Below, one piece after another: positions 40,393 to 49,163 of a stretch of 64,000 nt of DNA. How positions within the stretch are numbered: position 1 is the first letter of the stretch; each line of letters starts with the position of its first letter. Source of the stretch: Micromonospora cabrerizensis. GTDB lineage: Bacteria; Actinomycetota; Actinomycetes; Mycobacteriales; Micromonosporaceae. The position numbers were made by a program, and so were the translations under genes. The notes under the pieces are model-generated. The model was not told the DNA's origin, did no database searches, and saw nothing but the letters and a program-made list of their open reading frames with translations. Where the stretch lies: positions 27,491-91,490 of the forward strand of contig NZ_JAKKFI010000090.1 of NCBI RefSeq assembly GCF_022230955.1. The letters are read 5' to 3'.

Positions 40393-41046
40393 GTGACCCT
40401 GCACCCGTCGAGCGGCGACCCCTTCCGGTTTGGCACCGAGGCGTTCTATGCCGCGCTCGGCCGGGCCTTCGTCGCCATGTGCGCGGTGGTCCCGTTCCTC
40501 TTCCTCATCGAGGCGGTCGACCAGGGTCTCGCGTTCGGCCTCGACGCCACCGCCGGCATCATCCCGCAACGCATCGACGGGCTGGACGGCGTCTTCTTCT
40601 CCCCGTTCCTGCACCACGGCTTCGACCACCTCTACAGCAACAGCATCCCGCTGATCCTGCTGGGCACGTTCGTCCTGGCCGCCGGCGCCCGCCGGTTCCT
40701 CTGGTCGACCCTGGTCATCATCCTGGTCAGCGGGCTCGGCGTCTGGTTCACCGGCTCGCCCAACTCGGTGGTGGTCGGCGCCAGCGGCGTCATCTTCGGC
40801 TACCTGGGCATCCTGCTCACCCGGGGCATCGTCGAGCGCAGTTGGTGGAACTTCGCGGTCTTCCTCCTGGTCGGCCTGCTCTACGGCTGGCAACTGGTCG
40901 GCATCCTCCCCACCGACGAGCGGATCTCCTGGCAGGGTCACCTGTTCGGGCTGCTCGGCGGGGTGGTCGCGGCGATCCTGTTCCGTCGACGGCGGCCGGC
41001 CGTGGACGGGCCGGACTACTCGGGTGACACCCTCCGCCTGCCCTGA
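40393..41046 (+). CDS. Rhomboid-family intramembrane serine protease
   Basis: A 217-residue protein with six membrane helices. The catalytic dyad is visible: Ser in GASGVIFGYLG and His in WQGHLFGLLGG. The HHGFDHLYSNSIPLILLG segment of helix 2 is the usual oxyanion region. Rhomboids cut membrane proteins within or near their helices; the client is unknown. The GTG start has no clear Shine-Dalgarno and may be leaderless, but no clean TANNNT stands at the right distance. Confidence 0.92.
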   Translation: MTLHPSSGDPFRFGTEAFYAALGRAFVAMCAVVPFLFLIEAVDQGLAFGLDATAGIIPQRIDGLDGVFFSPFLHHGFDHLYSNSIPLILLGTFVLAAGARRFLWSTLVIILVSGLGVWFTGSPNSVVVGASGVIFGYLGILLTRGIVERSWWNFAVFLLVGLLYGWQLVGILPTDERISWQGHLFGLLGGVVAAILFRRRRPAVDGPDYSGDTLRLP

Positions 41047-41152
41047 CAGGTTTCCCCGGCGCGCCTCTGGGACGTGCTTGCCGGACCGTCATCGCCCGCC
41101 TACGGTCGAGATCAGCAAGCGTTGATCCGTGAGCGGAAAGCGACGGTACGCC

Positions 41153-42121
41153 ATGCGTGAGGTCGATGTCGCCGTGATCGGGGCCGGTCCGGCCGGTCTC
41201 TTCGCCGCGTACTACGCCGGGTTCCGGGGTCTGTCGGTGGCGGTGATCGACGCGCTGCCGGAACCGGGCGGCCAGGTCACCGCGATGTACCCGGAAAAGT
41301 TGATCCTCGACGTGGCCGGCTTTCCCGCCGTCAAGGGCCGCGACCTGGTGGCCAACCTGGTCGCCCAGGCAGCCCCGTTCCATCCGCAGTACCTGCTCGG
41401 CACCCGCGCCGAGAAACTCTCGTACGCCGATGACCGTCCGGTGCTCGGCCTGGCCGGGGGCGAGCAGCTCGGCTGCGGCGCGGTCGTGGTCACCGGTGGG
41501 CTCGGCAGCTTCAGCCCTCGGCCGCTGCCGTGCGCCGACGGCGCCCCCGGCTCGGGGATCGTCTACTTCGTCACCGAGCCCGCCGAGCTGGCCGGCCGGG
41601 ACGTGCTGATCGTCGGTGGCGGCGACTCCGCGTTCGACTGGGCGCTGGCGCTGCACCCGTTGGCCCGTTCGGTGACCCTGGTGCACCGGCGGGAGAAGTT
41701 CCGGGCACACGCCTCGACGGTGGCCCGCGTGCTGTCGCTGCCGGTGCGGGTGGTGGTCAACGCCGAGGTCAGCCGGCTGATCGGCGACGGCACGGTGACC
41801 GCTGCCGAGGTGACCGTACGCGGCGGTGCGGCCGAGACGCTGCCGGTGGACATCGTGGTCGCGGCCCTCGGCTTCACCGCCGACCTGGGGCCCCTCGCCG
41901 AATGGGGGCTACAGCTCGACCGCCGGCACATCCTGGTGGACAGCGCGATGGCGACGAACCTGCCGAGGGTCTTCGCGGCGGGTGACATCACCGAGTATCC
42001 GGGCAAGGTCCGGCTGATCGCGACCGGCTTCGGCGAGGCCGCCACGGCGGTCAACAACGCGGCCGTGGCCATCGACCCGAGCGCGCACCTCTTTCCGGGG
42101 CACTCCTCCGACGCCGGCTGA
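41153..42121 (+). CDS. Ferredoxin-NADP reductase, thioredoxin-reductase type
   Basis: A 322-residue FAD/NADP oxidoreductase of the YumC-like ferredoxin/flavodoxin reductase group. FAD site VAVIGAGPAGLFAAYYAG, then PEPGGQVTAMYPEK; NADP site VLIVGGGDSAFDWALALHP; HRREKFRAH; C-terminal VFAAGDITEYPGKVRLI. It lacks the CxxC pair of true thioredoxin reductase. It supplies or withdraws electrons from ferredoxin. ATG 41153 is preferred because it precedes the first strand; an in-frame GTG at 41129 is possible. Confidence 0.92.
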   Translation: MREVDVAVIGAGPAGLFAAYYAGFRGLSVAVIDALPEPGGQVTAMYPEKLILDVAGFPAVKGRDLVANLVAQAAPFHPQYLLGTRAEKLSYADDRPVLGLAGGEQLGCGAVVVTGGLGSFSPRPLPCADGAPGSGIVYFVTEPAELAGRDVLIVGGGDSAFDWALALHPLARSVTLVHRREKFRAHASTVARVLSLPVRVVVNAEVSRLIGDGTVTAAEVTVRGGAAETLPVDIVVAALGFTADLGPLAEWGLQLDRRHILVDSAMATNLPRVFAAGDITEYPGKVRLIATGFGEAATAVNNAAVAIDPSAHLFPGHSSDAG

Positions 42122-42186
42122 CCGTCGGTATCGGACGCAGACCGGCTCGTGTCCGGATCGAGACGGGTCGACCGGACCCTGAGGGG

Positions 42187-43959
42187 ATGACGGGTCCCGA
42201 GACACCCCGCGACGGCGCGCCCACCGCGTTGTCCTGGCTCTGCCACCCCTCGACCCTCCTCGCACTGGTCGTGTTGGTCGTCAACGACCACGTGCTGAAG
42301 TCCGCCTTCCCGGGTGTGGTGACCGGCAAGGTGAGCGACGTCGCGGGCCTGGTGCTCGCCCCTGCGCTGGTCGCGGTGCTGCTGACGCTCCTGGTGCCAC
42401 GGCTGCCGGCCCGGGCCGCCGCGCTGGCCGGCCTGGTCGCGGTGGGCGCCGGGTTCGCCGTCGTCAAGTCCAGCGGGTACGCCGCCGAGGTCGCCTCCTC
42501 GGCGTGGACCGCCCTGGCGGGGCCGTCGCTGGTCCGGGCCGACCGGACCGACCTGCTCACCCTGCCGGCCCTCGGCCTGGCCTGGTGGAGTTGGACGCGG
42601 GCCCGTCAGCGGCCGGTACGGCAGCGGGCTGTGCGGTTGGCCCGAATGCTGGTGGTGCTGCCACCGGCGTTGCTGGCCGTGGCCGCCACCAGCGCGATCT
42701 ACTTCCCCTACGCCCTGGGCACCGCGATGCTCGACGGAAAACCCGCGATCTCGCTTGGCAGCGGCTACAGCACGTCAGACTGGCCATCCAGCGTGTCGGA
42801 CGGGCAGTGGGCCGTCAGCGACAGTGCGGCGGCCACCTGGCGGCCTGCCACCGAGGCGGAGCAGCTGCGACTCTCCGACCAGTCCGGACGCCGGCAGGCG
42901 TGCGTGCCGGCCGAGCCGCACCGGTGTTACCGGACGGTCGCGGGCCACCTACGGGTCGAACAGACCGACGATGCCGGCGCGAGCTGGCGGGTGGCCTGGG
43001 AGGTGTCGGACGCGCGACGCGAGGAGTTGGCCCGCCGGGCCCCGAATCCGGGCAACGTCGACAAGCACTTCGCTTCCCGCGATCTGATCGTCTATCCCGC
43101 CGCAGGCGGCGGCCACGAGGTTCTGGTCGCCAACGGGCGCGACGGCTTCCTGCGCCGCCTACCCGACGGTGGGTGGCAGCGCGACGGGTTCCTCTTCGAG
43201 GAGGGCGGCTCGCCGGCCATCCTGTGGGGTGACCCGCCGCTGCTGGCTGGCGGCGGACCCGTTGAACGTCAGACGGACCTGCTGCTGGCCGTCGCCCTCG
43301 CGTTGATCCTCGGCTTCACCGTCATCGTGGTCGCCGCTCACCTTGCCGTCCGACGTGGTGGCGGCGGCCCCGGGTGGGGGCGCGGTGGTGGCCTGTCGAT
43401 GCTGCTCGGCGTGGCCCTGCTGGCACTGGTCTGGCGCCGCGACGAGGACTTCGCGAGCGTTCTGGCCGTGTTGACGGTCGTCCTGCCGGGGGGAGCGCTG
43501 ACGGCGGTGGTCCTGTTCGCCGGTGCCCGGCACTGGGGTGCGACGGTCCGCTGGTGCCGACGCGCGCTGGGCGGCTTCCTGCTCACCGTCCTCCTTGCGG
43601 GCCTGCCGCTGATCGGCTGGCTGTACGGCATCCCGCTGCGGACCCGGTTCGCGGTGGCGCTGGCACTGCTGGCCACGGTGCCGAGCCTGCGGCTGGCCGT
43701 CCGGGCCGCCGCGCTGGTCGACCCGTCCCGGGCACGCGCCCGCCGGCCTCGACCGCTCTCCGTGCCATATCCGCCGTACGCGCCCCCGCCGTACCCGCCG
43801 CCGATGCCGTACCCGCCGCCCCCGCCGTATCCGGCCACGCCCCAACTGTCCGAGCCGCCGATTCCGCCCGATCCGCCCGGGCCGCCGACTCTGCCGCTCC
43901 GGCCTTCCGTGCCCGATCCGCCAGCGGGATCCGGGCCGGATCAGGCCGACAAGGGCTAG
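42187..43959 (+). CDS. Large membrane protein with Pro-rich tail, function unknown
   Basis: A 590-residue protein. About five helices at the N-terminus (residues 20-170) are followed by an external domain (about 180-355) with several Trp and two Cys (QACVPAEPHRCYR), then four or five more helices (about 360-500) and a tail rich in YPP, PPY and PPIPPDPP. The middle domain has a DDAGASWRVAWEV segment that resembles a BNR/sialidase repeat, only loosely. I do not know the family. It stands alone after the reductase gene. Confidence 0.75.
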   Translation: MTGPETPRDGAPTALSWLCHPSTLLALVVLVVNDHVLKSAFPGVVTGKVSDVAGLVLAPALVAVLLTLLVPRLPARAAALAGLVAVGAGFAVVKSSGYAAEVASSAWTALAGPSLVRADRTDLLTLPALGLAWWSWTRARQRPVRQRAVRLARMLVVLPPALLAVAATSAIYFPYALGTAMLDGKPAISLGSGYSTSDWPSSVSDGQWAVSDSAAATWRPATEAEQLRLSDQSGRRQACVPAEPHRCYRTVAGHLRVEQTDDAGASWRVAWEVSDARREELARRAPNPGNVDKHFASRDLIVYPAAGGGHEVLVANGRDGFLRRLPDGGWQRDGFLFEEGGSPAILWGDPPLLAGGGPVERQTDLLLAVALALILGFTVIVVAAHLAVRRGGGGPGWGRGGGLSMLLGVALLALVWRRDEDFASVLAVLTVVLPGGALTAVVLFAGARHWGATVRWCRRALGGFLLTVLLAGLPLIGWLYGIPLRTRFAVALALLATVPSLRLAVRAAALVDPSRARARRPRPLSVPYPPYAPPPYPPPMPYPPPPPYPATPQLSEPPIPPDPPGPPTLPLRPSVPDPPAGSGPDQADKG

Positions 43960-44033
43960 CGGGTGACGGTCGGCCTACTCGCCGGGTCAAGGTGAGCAGG
44001 TCCCAGTCCTCAGCCCCCCGTGAACCGATCAGC

Positions 44034-45005
44034 TCAGCGGCGGGCGGGTGGCGCGAGCGCGGCGATCAGCACGGCCACCATGGTCAGAGCGGCCCCGAGC
44101 AGGGTGTTCAGGCCGGGGTGCGAGGCGGCTGTGGGCGAGACCAGGTCCAGCAGGACCGCTCCCACGATCTGGCCGGCGATGGTGGCCAGACCGAGCAGCA
44201 GGACCCCGGTGAAGCGCACGATGGCCGCGGCGATGGCGATGAACACGATGCCGATCGGCCCGCCGAGATAGAGCCACGGCTCGGTGGGGAGGTGACCGGT
44301 CGGCCAGCCGCGTACCGCGAGGTCGATCGCGAACGCCACGAGCAGGGTGACCGTGCCGACGAAGAAGTTGACCAGCGTGGCGGTCAACGCGCTGTCTGCC
44401 GCCGCCCGGACCCGGCCGTTGACCGCCTGCTGCCAGGCGGTGCCCACCCCGGCGAGCAGGGGTAGCAGCGCCAGCGCCAACATGCCCGGGTCCTTGAGTC
44501 GGTCACCGACCGCCAGGCCGACGGCCAGCACGGTGAGCACCGCGCCGGCGAGCCGCTGCCGGGTGACCGGCTGCCGACCGGTCGGCCCGATCCCCGCCCG
44601 GTCCACGGCGAGGCTGCTGCCGCTCTGGCCGGCCACCACCGCCACGGTGAAGACGGCCACGCCCAACGAACCGATGGTGAGACCCTGGGCGGCCACCAGG
44701 AACGCCCCGCACATCCCGCCGAGGCACTGCCACGGCCGCAGGGCACCCCTCGTGAGCGCGCCCCGCAACGCGACCAGGCCGCGCCGTCCGCCGGGGGTGG
44801 CGGGCACCAGCACCAGGAGCACCACCAGGCCGACGCCGAAGGAGACCACCGCGGCGGCGAAACCGTCGGCCAGGCGTACCCCCAGCTCGCCGTTGATGCG
44901 GGACTGCACCGCCACCGCGACCCCGGAGACCGATGCCAGCGCGACACCGGTGATCCGGCGGGCGGCGGACAGGACCTGCGGGGCCGCCGTGTCGGCGTTG
45001 GTCAC
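44034..45005 (-). CDS. DMT-superfamily transporter (YdcZ/DUF606 type)
   Basis: A 323-residue protein with ten membrane helices in two similar halves; each has the family pattern (AVAVQSRINGELGVRLADGF ... TAWQQAVNGRVRAAADS; FAAAVVSFGVGL ... TATLVNFFVGT). The substrate is unknown. The GTG start (45005) overlaps the glpX stop as GTGA, so it is co-translated with glpX. This may reflect use of the glpX promoter rather than related function. Confidence 0.88.
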   Translation of the reverse strand: MTNADTAAPQVLSAARRITGVALASVSGVAVAVQSRINGELGVRLADGFAAAVVSFGVGLVVLLVLVPATPGGRRGLVALRGALTRGALRPWQCLGGMCGAFLVAAQGLTIGSLGVAVFTVAVVAGQSGSSLAVDRAGIGPTGRQPVTRQRLAGAVLTVLAVGLAVGDRLKDPGMLALALLPLLAGVGTAWQQAVNGRVRAAADSALTATLVNFFVGTVTLLVAFAIDLAVRGWPTGHLPTEPWLYLGGPIGIVFIAIAAAIVRFTGVLLLGLATIAGQIVGAVLLDLVSPTAASHPGLNTLLGAALTMVAVLIAALAPPARR

Positions 45006-46033
45006 TCCTGCTCGGCCAGCGGACGACCGTCGAAGTCGACAGCGGAGTACAGCGCCAACTTCTCCAACCGGTGGTACGAGTCGATCACCCGGATCGTGCC
45101 GCTCTTCGAGCGCATCACGATCGACTGGGTGTACGCGCCGCCGGCCCGGTAGCGCACCCCGCGCAGCAGGTCCCCGGAGGTGACCCCGGTCGCCACGAAG
45201 AAGCAGTTGTCGCCGGTCACGAGATCGTCGGTGCCCAGCACCCGGTCCAGGTCGTGCCCGGCGGCGATCGCCTTCTCCCGCTCCTGCTCGTCGCGCGGCC
45301 AGAGCTTGGCCTGCATCGCACCGCCCATGCACTTCAGCGCGCAGGCGGAGATGATGCCCTCCGGGGTGCCGCCGATGCCCATCAGCACGTCGACGTCCGA
45401 CTCGCCCCGGGCGGCCGCGATGGAGCCCGCGATGTCACCGTCGGAGATGAACCGGATGCCGGCCCCGGTCCGGCGGATCTGCGCGACCAGGTCGTCGTGG
45501 CGGCTCCGGTCCAGCACGCAGACGGTCACCTCGGAGACGTCGGTGCCCTTGACCTTGGCGATCCGGCGCAGGTTCTCCGCCACACCGGCGTTGATGTCGA
45601 TGACGTCGGCGTACGCCGGCCCGACGGCGAGCTTCTCCATGTAGAACACGGCGCTGGGGTCGAACATCGCGCCCCGCTCGGAGACGGCCAGCACCGCAAC
45701 GGCGTTCGGCATGCCCTTGCTCATCAGGGTGGTGCCGTCGACCGGGTCGACGGCGACGTCCACCTCCGGGCCGGTGCCGTCGCCGACGTGTTCGCCGTTG
45801 AAGAGCATCGGGGCGTTGTCCTTCTCGCCCTCGCCGATCACCACCACACCGCGCATCTGGATCGAGTTGATCAGCTTGCGCATCGCGTCGACCGCGGCTC
45901 CGTCGCCGCCCTCCTTGTCACCGCGGCCCACCCAGCGGCCTGCGGCCATCGCTGCGGCCTCGGTGACCCGGACCAGGTCGAGGGCAAGGTTTCGGTCGAG
46001 ATCCTGGGGGATCCGCGTTCTGGTGTTCGTCAT
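45002..46033 (-). CDS. glpX: Class II fructose-1,6-bisphosphatase
   Basis: A 343-residue GlpX-type phosphatase essential for gluconeogenesis. Metal and substrate motifs: GEGEKDNAPML, VDVAVDPVDGTTLMSKG, ISDGDIAGS, GIGGTPEGIISACA, and the C-terminal YRAGGAYTQSIVMRSKSGTIR. The ATG 46033 follows a GAGGAGGAG purine run. The gene belongs with pckG in the gluconeogenic pathway. It is divergent from a DUF4245 membrane protein, as often in Actinobacteria. Confidence 0.96.
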   Translation of the reverse strand: MTNTRTRIPQDLDRNLALDLVRVTEAAAMAAGRWVGRGDKEGGDGAAVDAMRKLINSIQMRGVVVIGEGEKDNAPMLFNGEHVGDGTGPEVDVAVDPVDGTTLMSKGMPNAVAVLAVSERGAMFDPSAVFYMEKLAVGPAYADVIDINAGVAENLRRIAKVKGTDVSEVTVCVLDRSRHDDLVAQIRRTGAGIRFISDGDIAGSIAAARGESDVDVLMGIGGTPEGIISACALKCMGGAMQAKLWPRDEQEREKAIAAGHDLDRVLGTDDLVTGDNCFFVATGVTSGDLLRGVRYRAGGAYTQSIVMRSKSGTIRVIDSYHRLEKLALYSAVDFDGRPLAEQE

Positions 46034-46192
46034 GACGGCTACTCCTCCTCGCGACGGTGCGGGGACGACCGGTGTCGGGGAGGCCCCCACTGCCGGCTTT
46101 GTCGCTGATCCTCACACGATGGCCGACCCGGCGTCGGCGCGGGGCGGTGATGGCCCGGATACCGCCGGTCGGGCGGCTGCGAAGATGGACGG

Positions 46193-46840
46193 GTGGAACC
46201 AGCACAGCCAGCCGACCGCGTCCCCGCCGACCGCACGCCGCCCGACGGTCAGCCGCCGGCCGACGTCCCCACCGGCCCCGGCGGCGAACCCGCCGCGACC
46301 GATCCGACGCCACCGCCTGCGCCGAAGCCCGGCAAGTCCGAGCGCTCGCCGAAGGACATGGCGATCTCGTTGCTGGTGCTGCTCGTCCCGATCGCGCTGC
46401 TGCTGGCGTTCTACCGGGGCTTTCTCGGTGGTGACCAGGCCACGACGGTCGACCCGGCCCCGGCCATCGAGCAGGCCCGGTCGGCGAACACGTTCCCGGT
46501 GAGCCAGCCGCAGGGGCTCGGCTCCGACTGGTCGACGGTCAGCGCCCGCTACCAGACCGTCGAGGGTGGCGCGAACCTGCGGCTCGGCTACCTCACCCCG
46601 GAGGGGCGTGGCGTCCAGCTCCTGCAGAGCAGCGTGCCGGCGGAGCGGTTGCTCCCCGCAGAGCTGACCGGCCAGGGTCAGCCACAGGGCCCCACCGAGC
46701 TGGCCGGGCGCACCTGGCAGCTCTACACCGCCCGGGGAAACCAGCAGGCGCTGGTGCTGCTGGAACCGACCCGCACGGTGATCGTGATCGGCGATGCCCG
46801 GGACAACGAGCTGCGAGAACTGGCTGGCTCACTGCGCTGA
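46193..46840 (+). CDS. DUF4245 membrane-anchored protein
   Basis: A 215-residue protein with a Pro-rich cytoplasmic N-terminus (about 50 residues), one helix (ISLLVLLVPIALLLAFYRGF) and an external domain of about 130 residues with YTARGNQQALVLLEPTRTVIVIGDARDNELRELAGSL. This matches the DUF4245 family, often found beside glpX. The function is unknown. The GTG start at 46193 is 160 bp from the divergent glpX start. Confidence 0.88.
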   Translation: MEPAQPADRVPADRTPPDGQPPADVPTGPGGEPAATDPTPPPAPKPGKSERSPKDMAISLLVLLVPIALLLAFYRGFLGGDQATTVDPAPAIEQARSANTFPVSQPQGLGSDWSTVSARYQTVEGGANLRLGYLTPEGRGVQLLQSSVPAERLLPAELTGQGQPQGPTELAGRTWQLYTARGNQQALVLLEPTRTVIVIGDARDNELRELAGSLR

Positions 46841-46955
46841 GCGGGCTCAGCCTATCGACGGAGGCGGCCGGCGTTGAAGATCCGCTAGTCTGCTCCGGCT
46901 CAGATCCGGCAGGTTTCGCGGCCGGATATCCCCCCTGCTCTGAAGTGAGATCTTC

Positions 46956-47768
46956 GTGAACATTCGACGGTGGAGCCTCGGCCTCCTCGCCGCCACCCTG
47001 CTCGTCCCCGGCCTGGCCGCGTGCAAGTCCGACGCTGCCGAGCCGGCCGCCGGCACGAGCCCGTCCGCCCCGGCGATCCCGGCTGATCCGAAGGAAGCCC
47101 TGCTCGCCTCCACCAAGGAGATGGGCAAGGGTGACTTCACCTTCACCCTGGCCGGCGCGGAGATGACCGGCGGCGGCCTGGTGCACAAGCCCAGCAACAG
47201 TGCCCAGTTCACCATGAAGTTCGGCGACGCCTCCCAGGACATGTCGATCGAGATGGATCTCATCTACATCGACTCGGACAGCTGGGTGAAGATGGACCTC
47301 GGTGGCGCCATGGCCGGTGCCATCCCCGGTGCGGAGAAGAACAAGGGCAAGTACCAGCACCTCGACAAGACCAAGGTCGAGGGCATCAAGGATCTCCAGC
47401 TGGACCCGGAGTCGCTCGACCCGGTCGACAGCGAGCTGTTGGTCAAGGGTGTGACCGACGTGCAGAAGACCGGCGAGGGCACCTACTCCGGCAAGATCGA
47501 CATCTCGGCCGCCACCGAATCGGTCGCCCTGGACGAGGACGTCGTCAAGGCGCTGGGCGCACAGGCCAAGGCGCTGCCGTTCACGGCCAAGCTGGACCCG
47601 CAGGGCCGGCTCACCGAGCTGGCCATCTCCGTGCCGGCAGCCGGCGAGACCGCCGCACACGAGATCAAGGTCGGTTACACCGGCTACGGGACCGGTGCCG
47701 GTGCGCAGAAGCCGCCGGCCGACAAGGTCGTCGAGGCTCCCGCCGAGACGTACGAGCTGTTCAAGTAG
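46956..47768 (+). CDS. LppX/LprAFG-family lipoprotein (copy 1)
   Basis: A 270-residue lipoprotein with lipobox LAAC (Cys 23). The mature part is the LppX/LprG fold: DPKEALLASTKEMGKGDFTFTLAG at the start, DSWVKMDLGG in the middle, and LPFTAKLDPQGRLTELAI near the end. LprG-like proteins bind triacylated lipids or glycolipids and help to carry them to the outer layers. Start is GTG 46956 with a weak GTGAG purine stretch. A candidate -10 TAGTCT is at 46886-46891. A paralogue follows. Confidence 0.92.
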   Translation: MNIRRWSLGLLAATLLVPGLAACKSDAAEPAAGTSPSAPAIPADPKEALLASTKEMGKGDFTFTLAGAEMTGGGLVHKPSNSAQFTMKFGDASQDMSIEMDLIYIDSDSWVKMDLGGAMAGAIPGAEKNKGKYQHLDKTKVEGIKDLQLDPESLDPVDSELLVKGVTDVQKTGEGTYSGKIDISAATESVALDEDVVKALGAQAKALPFTAKLDPQGRLTELAISVPAAGETAAHEIKVGYTGYGTGAGAQKPPADKVVEAPAETYELFK

Positions 47769-47784
47769 GTCGGCGTAATGGGTC

Positions 47785-47805
47785 GGGGTGGCCTCGGGCC
47801 GCCCC
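47785..47805 (+). terminator. Hairpin after lipoprotein copy 1
   Basis: GGGGTGGCC (47785-47793), TCG loop, GGCCGCCCC (47797-47805), with one T-G wobble. A second inverted repeat, GATCCGGGC (47892-47900) with GCCCGGATC (47911-47919), lies in the same 234-bp gap, which holds no gene. Confidence 0.6.
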
Positions 47806-48002
47806 GGCCCCGCCCTCCGAGGTCGGTCGCCAGCGAGCAACCGGACAGAAGGGTGATTGTCCGACCCGTCAACAGGGAACAGAGAGGGAGTGATCCGGGC
47901 GCGCTGCTCGGCCCGGATCGCGCGACGTGGCCGACGGTGCTGCCGCGTCGCCCGGTTTCCGGCGCCGACCAGGTCGTCGGGTGACCCTCTTGGGAGACAC
48001 GT

Positions 48003-48857
48003 ATGACTGTCCGACGACTCGGCGCCGGCCTGGTAGCCGCCGCCCTGATCACGCCCGCCCTGGCCGCCTGCGCCAACGGTGGCACCGGCACCGCCGGATC
48101 GACCGCCACCCCGACGGTGACCGCGTCCGGCACGGCGAGCCCGTCCTCCAGCGGCGCCCCGGTGGCCGGCGACGCCAAGCAGGCCCTGCTCGACTCCACC
48201 AAGGAGATCAGCAACGGCAACTTCCGGTTCGCCCTCACCGCCGTCGGCTCGACGGTGGAGGGGCAGGTGCACCAGCCGAGCCAGAGCGCGGCCATGAAGA
48301 TCGCCATCGGTGGCCCCTCGTCCGACCTCGCGATGAAGCTCGACGTGATCCACTACAAGCCGGACAGCTGGGTCAAGCTGGAGCTGAGCGGCCCCACAGC
48401 CAACAGCCTGCCAACCATCAAGCAGCTCAACCTCGGTAAGTACCAGCACCTGGACCAGGCCCGGATCAAGGGCAACCGCAACCTCGGGTTCGACTTCGAC
48501 AAGGTCGACCCGGCCGGCAGCGCGGTGCTGACGCAGGGCATCACCGAGGTACGCAGCACCGGCACCGGCGCGTACGCCGGCACCATCGACGTCACCAAGG
48601 CCGCCGAGGCGGGCTCGCTGAACGCCGCCACGATCGCCGCGCTGGGCACCCAGGCGAAGACGGTCCCGTTCACCGCGAAGGTGGACCCGCAGGGCCGGCT
48701 CAGCGAGCTGGTGTTGCAGTTGCCGGCCGCCGGGCAGACCGCCGCCCAGGAGATCAAGATGACGTACTCCGACTACGGCGCCGCCACCGCTGCCCAGAAG
48801 CCGCCGGCTGCCGAGGTCGTCGAGGCGCCGGCCGAGCTGTACAACCTGTTCAACTGA
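48003..48857 (+). CDS. LppX/LprAFG-family lipoprotein (copy 2)
   Basis: A 284-residue paralogue of the preceding lipoprotein, lipobox LAAC (Cys 23). Shared blocks: AKQALLDSTKEISNGNFRFAL, DSWVKLELSG, KYQHLDQARIKG, and VPFTAKVDPQGRLSEL. The linker after the Cys is longer and Thr/Ser/Ala-rich. It is likely a lipid-binding partner or functional variant. It has its own 234-bp upstream region with a hairpin and a Shine-Dalgarno GGGAG. Confidence 0.92.
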   Translation: MTVRRLGAGLVAAALITPALAACANGGTGTAGSTATPTVTASGTASPSSSGAPVAGDAKQALLDSTKEISNGNFRFALTAVGSTVEGQVHQPSQSAAMKIAIGGPSSDLAMKLDVIHYKPDSWVKLELSGPTANSLPTIKQLNLGKYQHLDQARIKGNRNLGFDFDKVDPAGSAVLTQGITEVRSTGTGAYAGTIDVTKAAEAGSLNAATIAALGTQAKTVPFTAKVDPQGRLSELVLQLPAAGQTAAQEIKMTYSDYGAATAAQKPPAAEVVEAPAELYNLFN

Positions 48858-48863
48858 CGTACG

Positions 48864-48893
48864 CGGGTGGGGCGGCTCCGGTCGCCCCACCCG
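48864..48893. terminator. Bidirectional terminator
   Basis: A perfect 11-bp stem, CGGGTGGGGCG (48864-48874) with its complement 48883-48893 and an 8-nt loop, fits between the lipoprotein and xseB stops. Confidence 0.75.
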
Positions 48894-48896
48894 TGG

Positions 48897-49127
48897 TCAG
48901 GACGCGGGCTCCTGCCGGGCGGCGTCGATCCGTGCCCGTGCGCCGTCCAACCAGCGTTGACAGATCACCGCCAGCGCCTCGCCGCGCTCCCAGAGCGCCA
49001 GCGACTCCTCCAGGGACGTGCCGCCGGCTTCCAGCCGCTCCACCACCGAGGCCAGCTCGGCGCGGGCCTGCTCGTAACTGAGCCGCTCGTCCGGCCCGGC
49101 TTTCGTGTCGTCAGTCATCGCGTCCAT
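48897..49127 (-). CDS. xseB: Exonuclease VII small subunit
   Basis: A 76-residue protein of XseB type: LSYEQARAELASVVERLEAGGTSLEESLALWERGEALA is the family core. With XseA it degrades single-stranded DNA. Alternative ATG 49118 (three codons later) is equally plausible. It lies 36 bp downstream of xseA in the same direction. Confidence 0.94.
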   Translation of the reverse strand: MDAMTDDTKAGPDERLSYEQARAELASVVERLEAGGTSLEESLALWERGEALAVICQRWLDGARARIDAARQEPAS

Positions 49128-49163
49128 CTCAACACACCGCTTCCCAGGTCACCGCGTCACCAC

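Noticed and set aside
46593..48890. Minus-strand ORF of 765 codons
   Set aside because: It runs antisense across two clear lipoprotein genes and the DUF4245 gene with low-complexity content.
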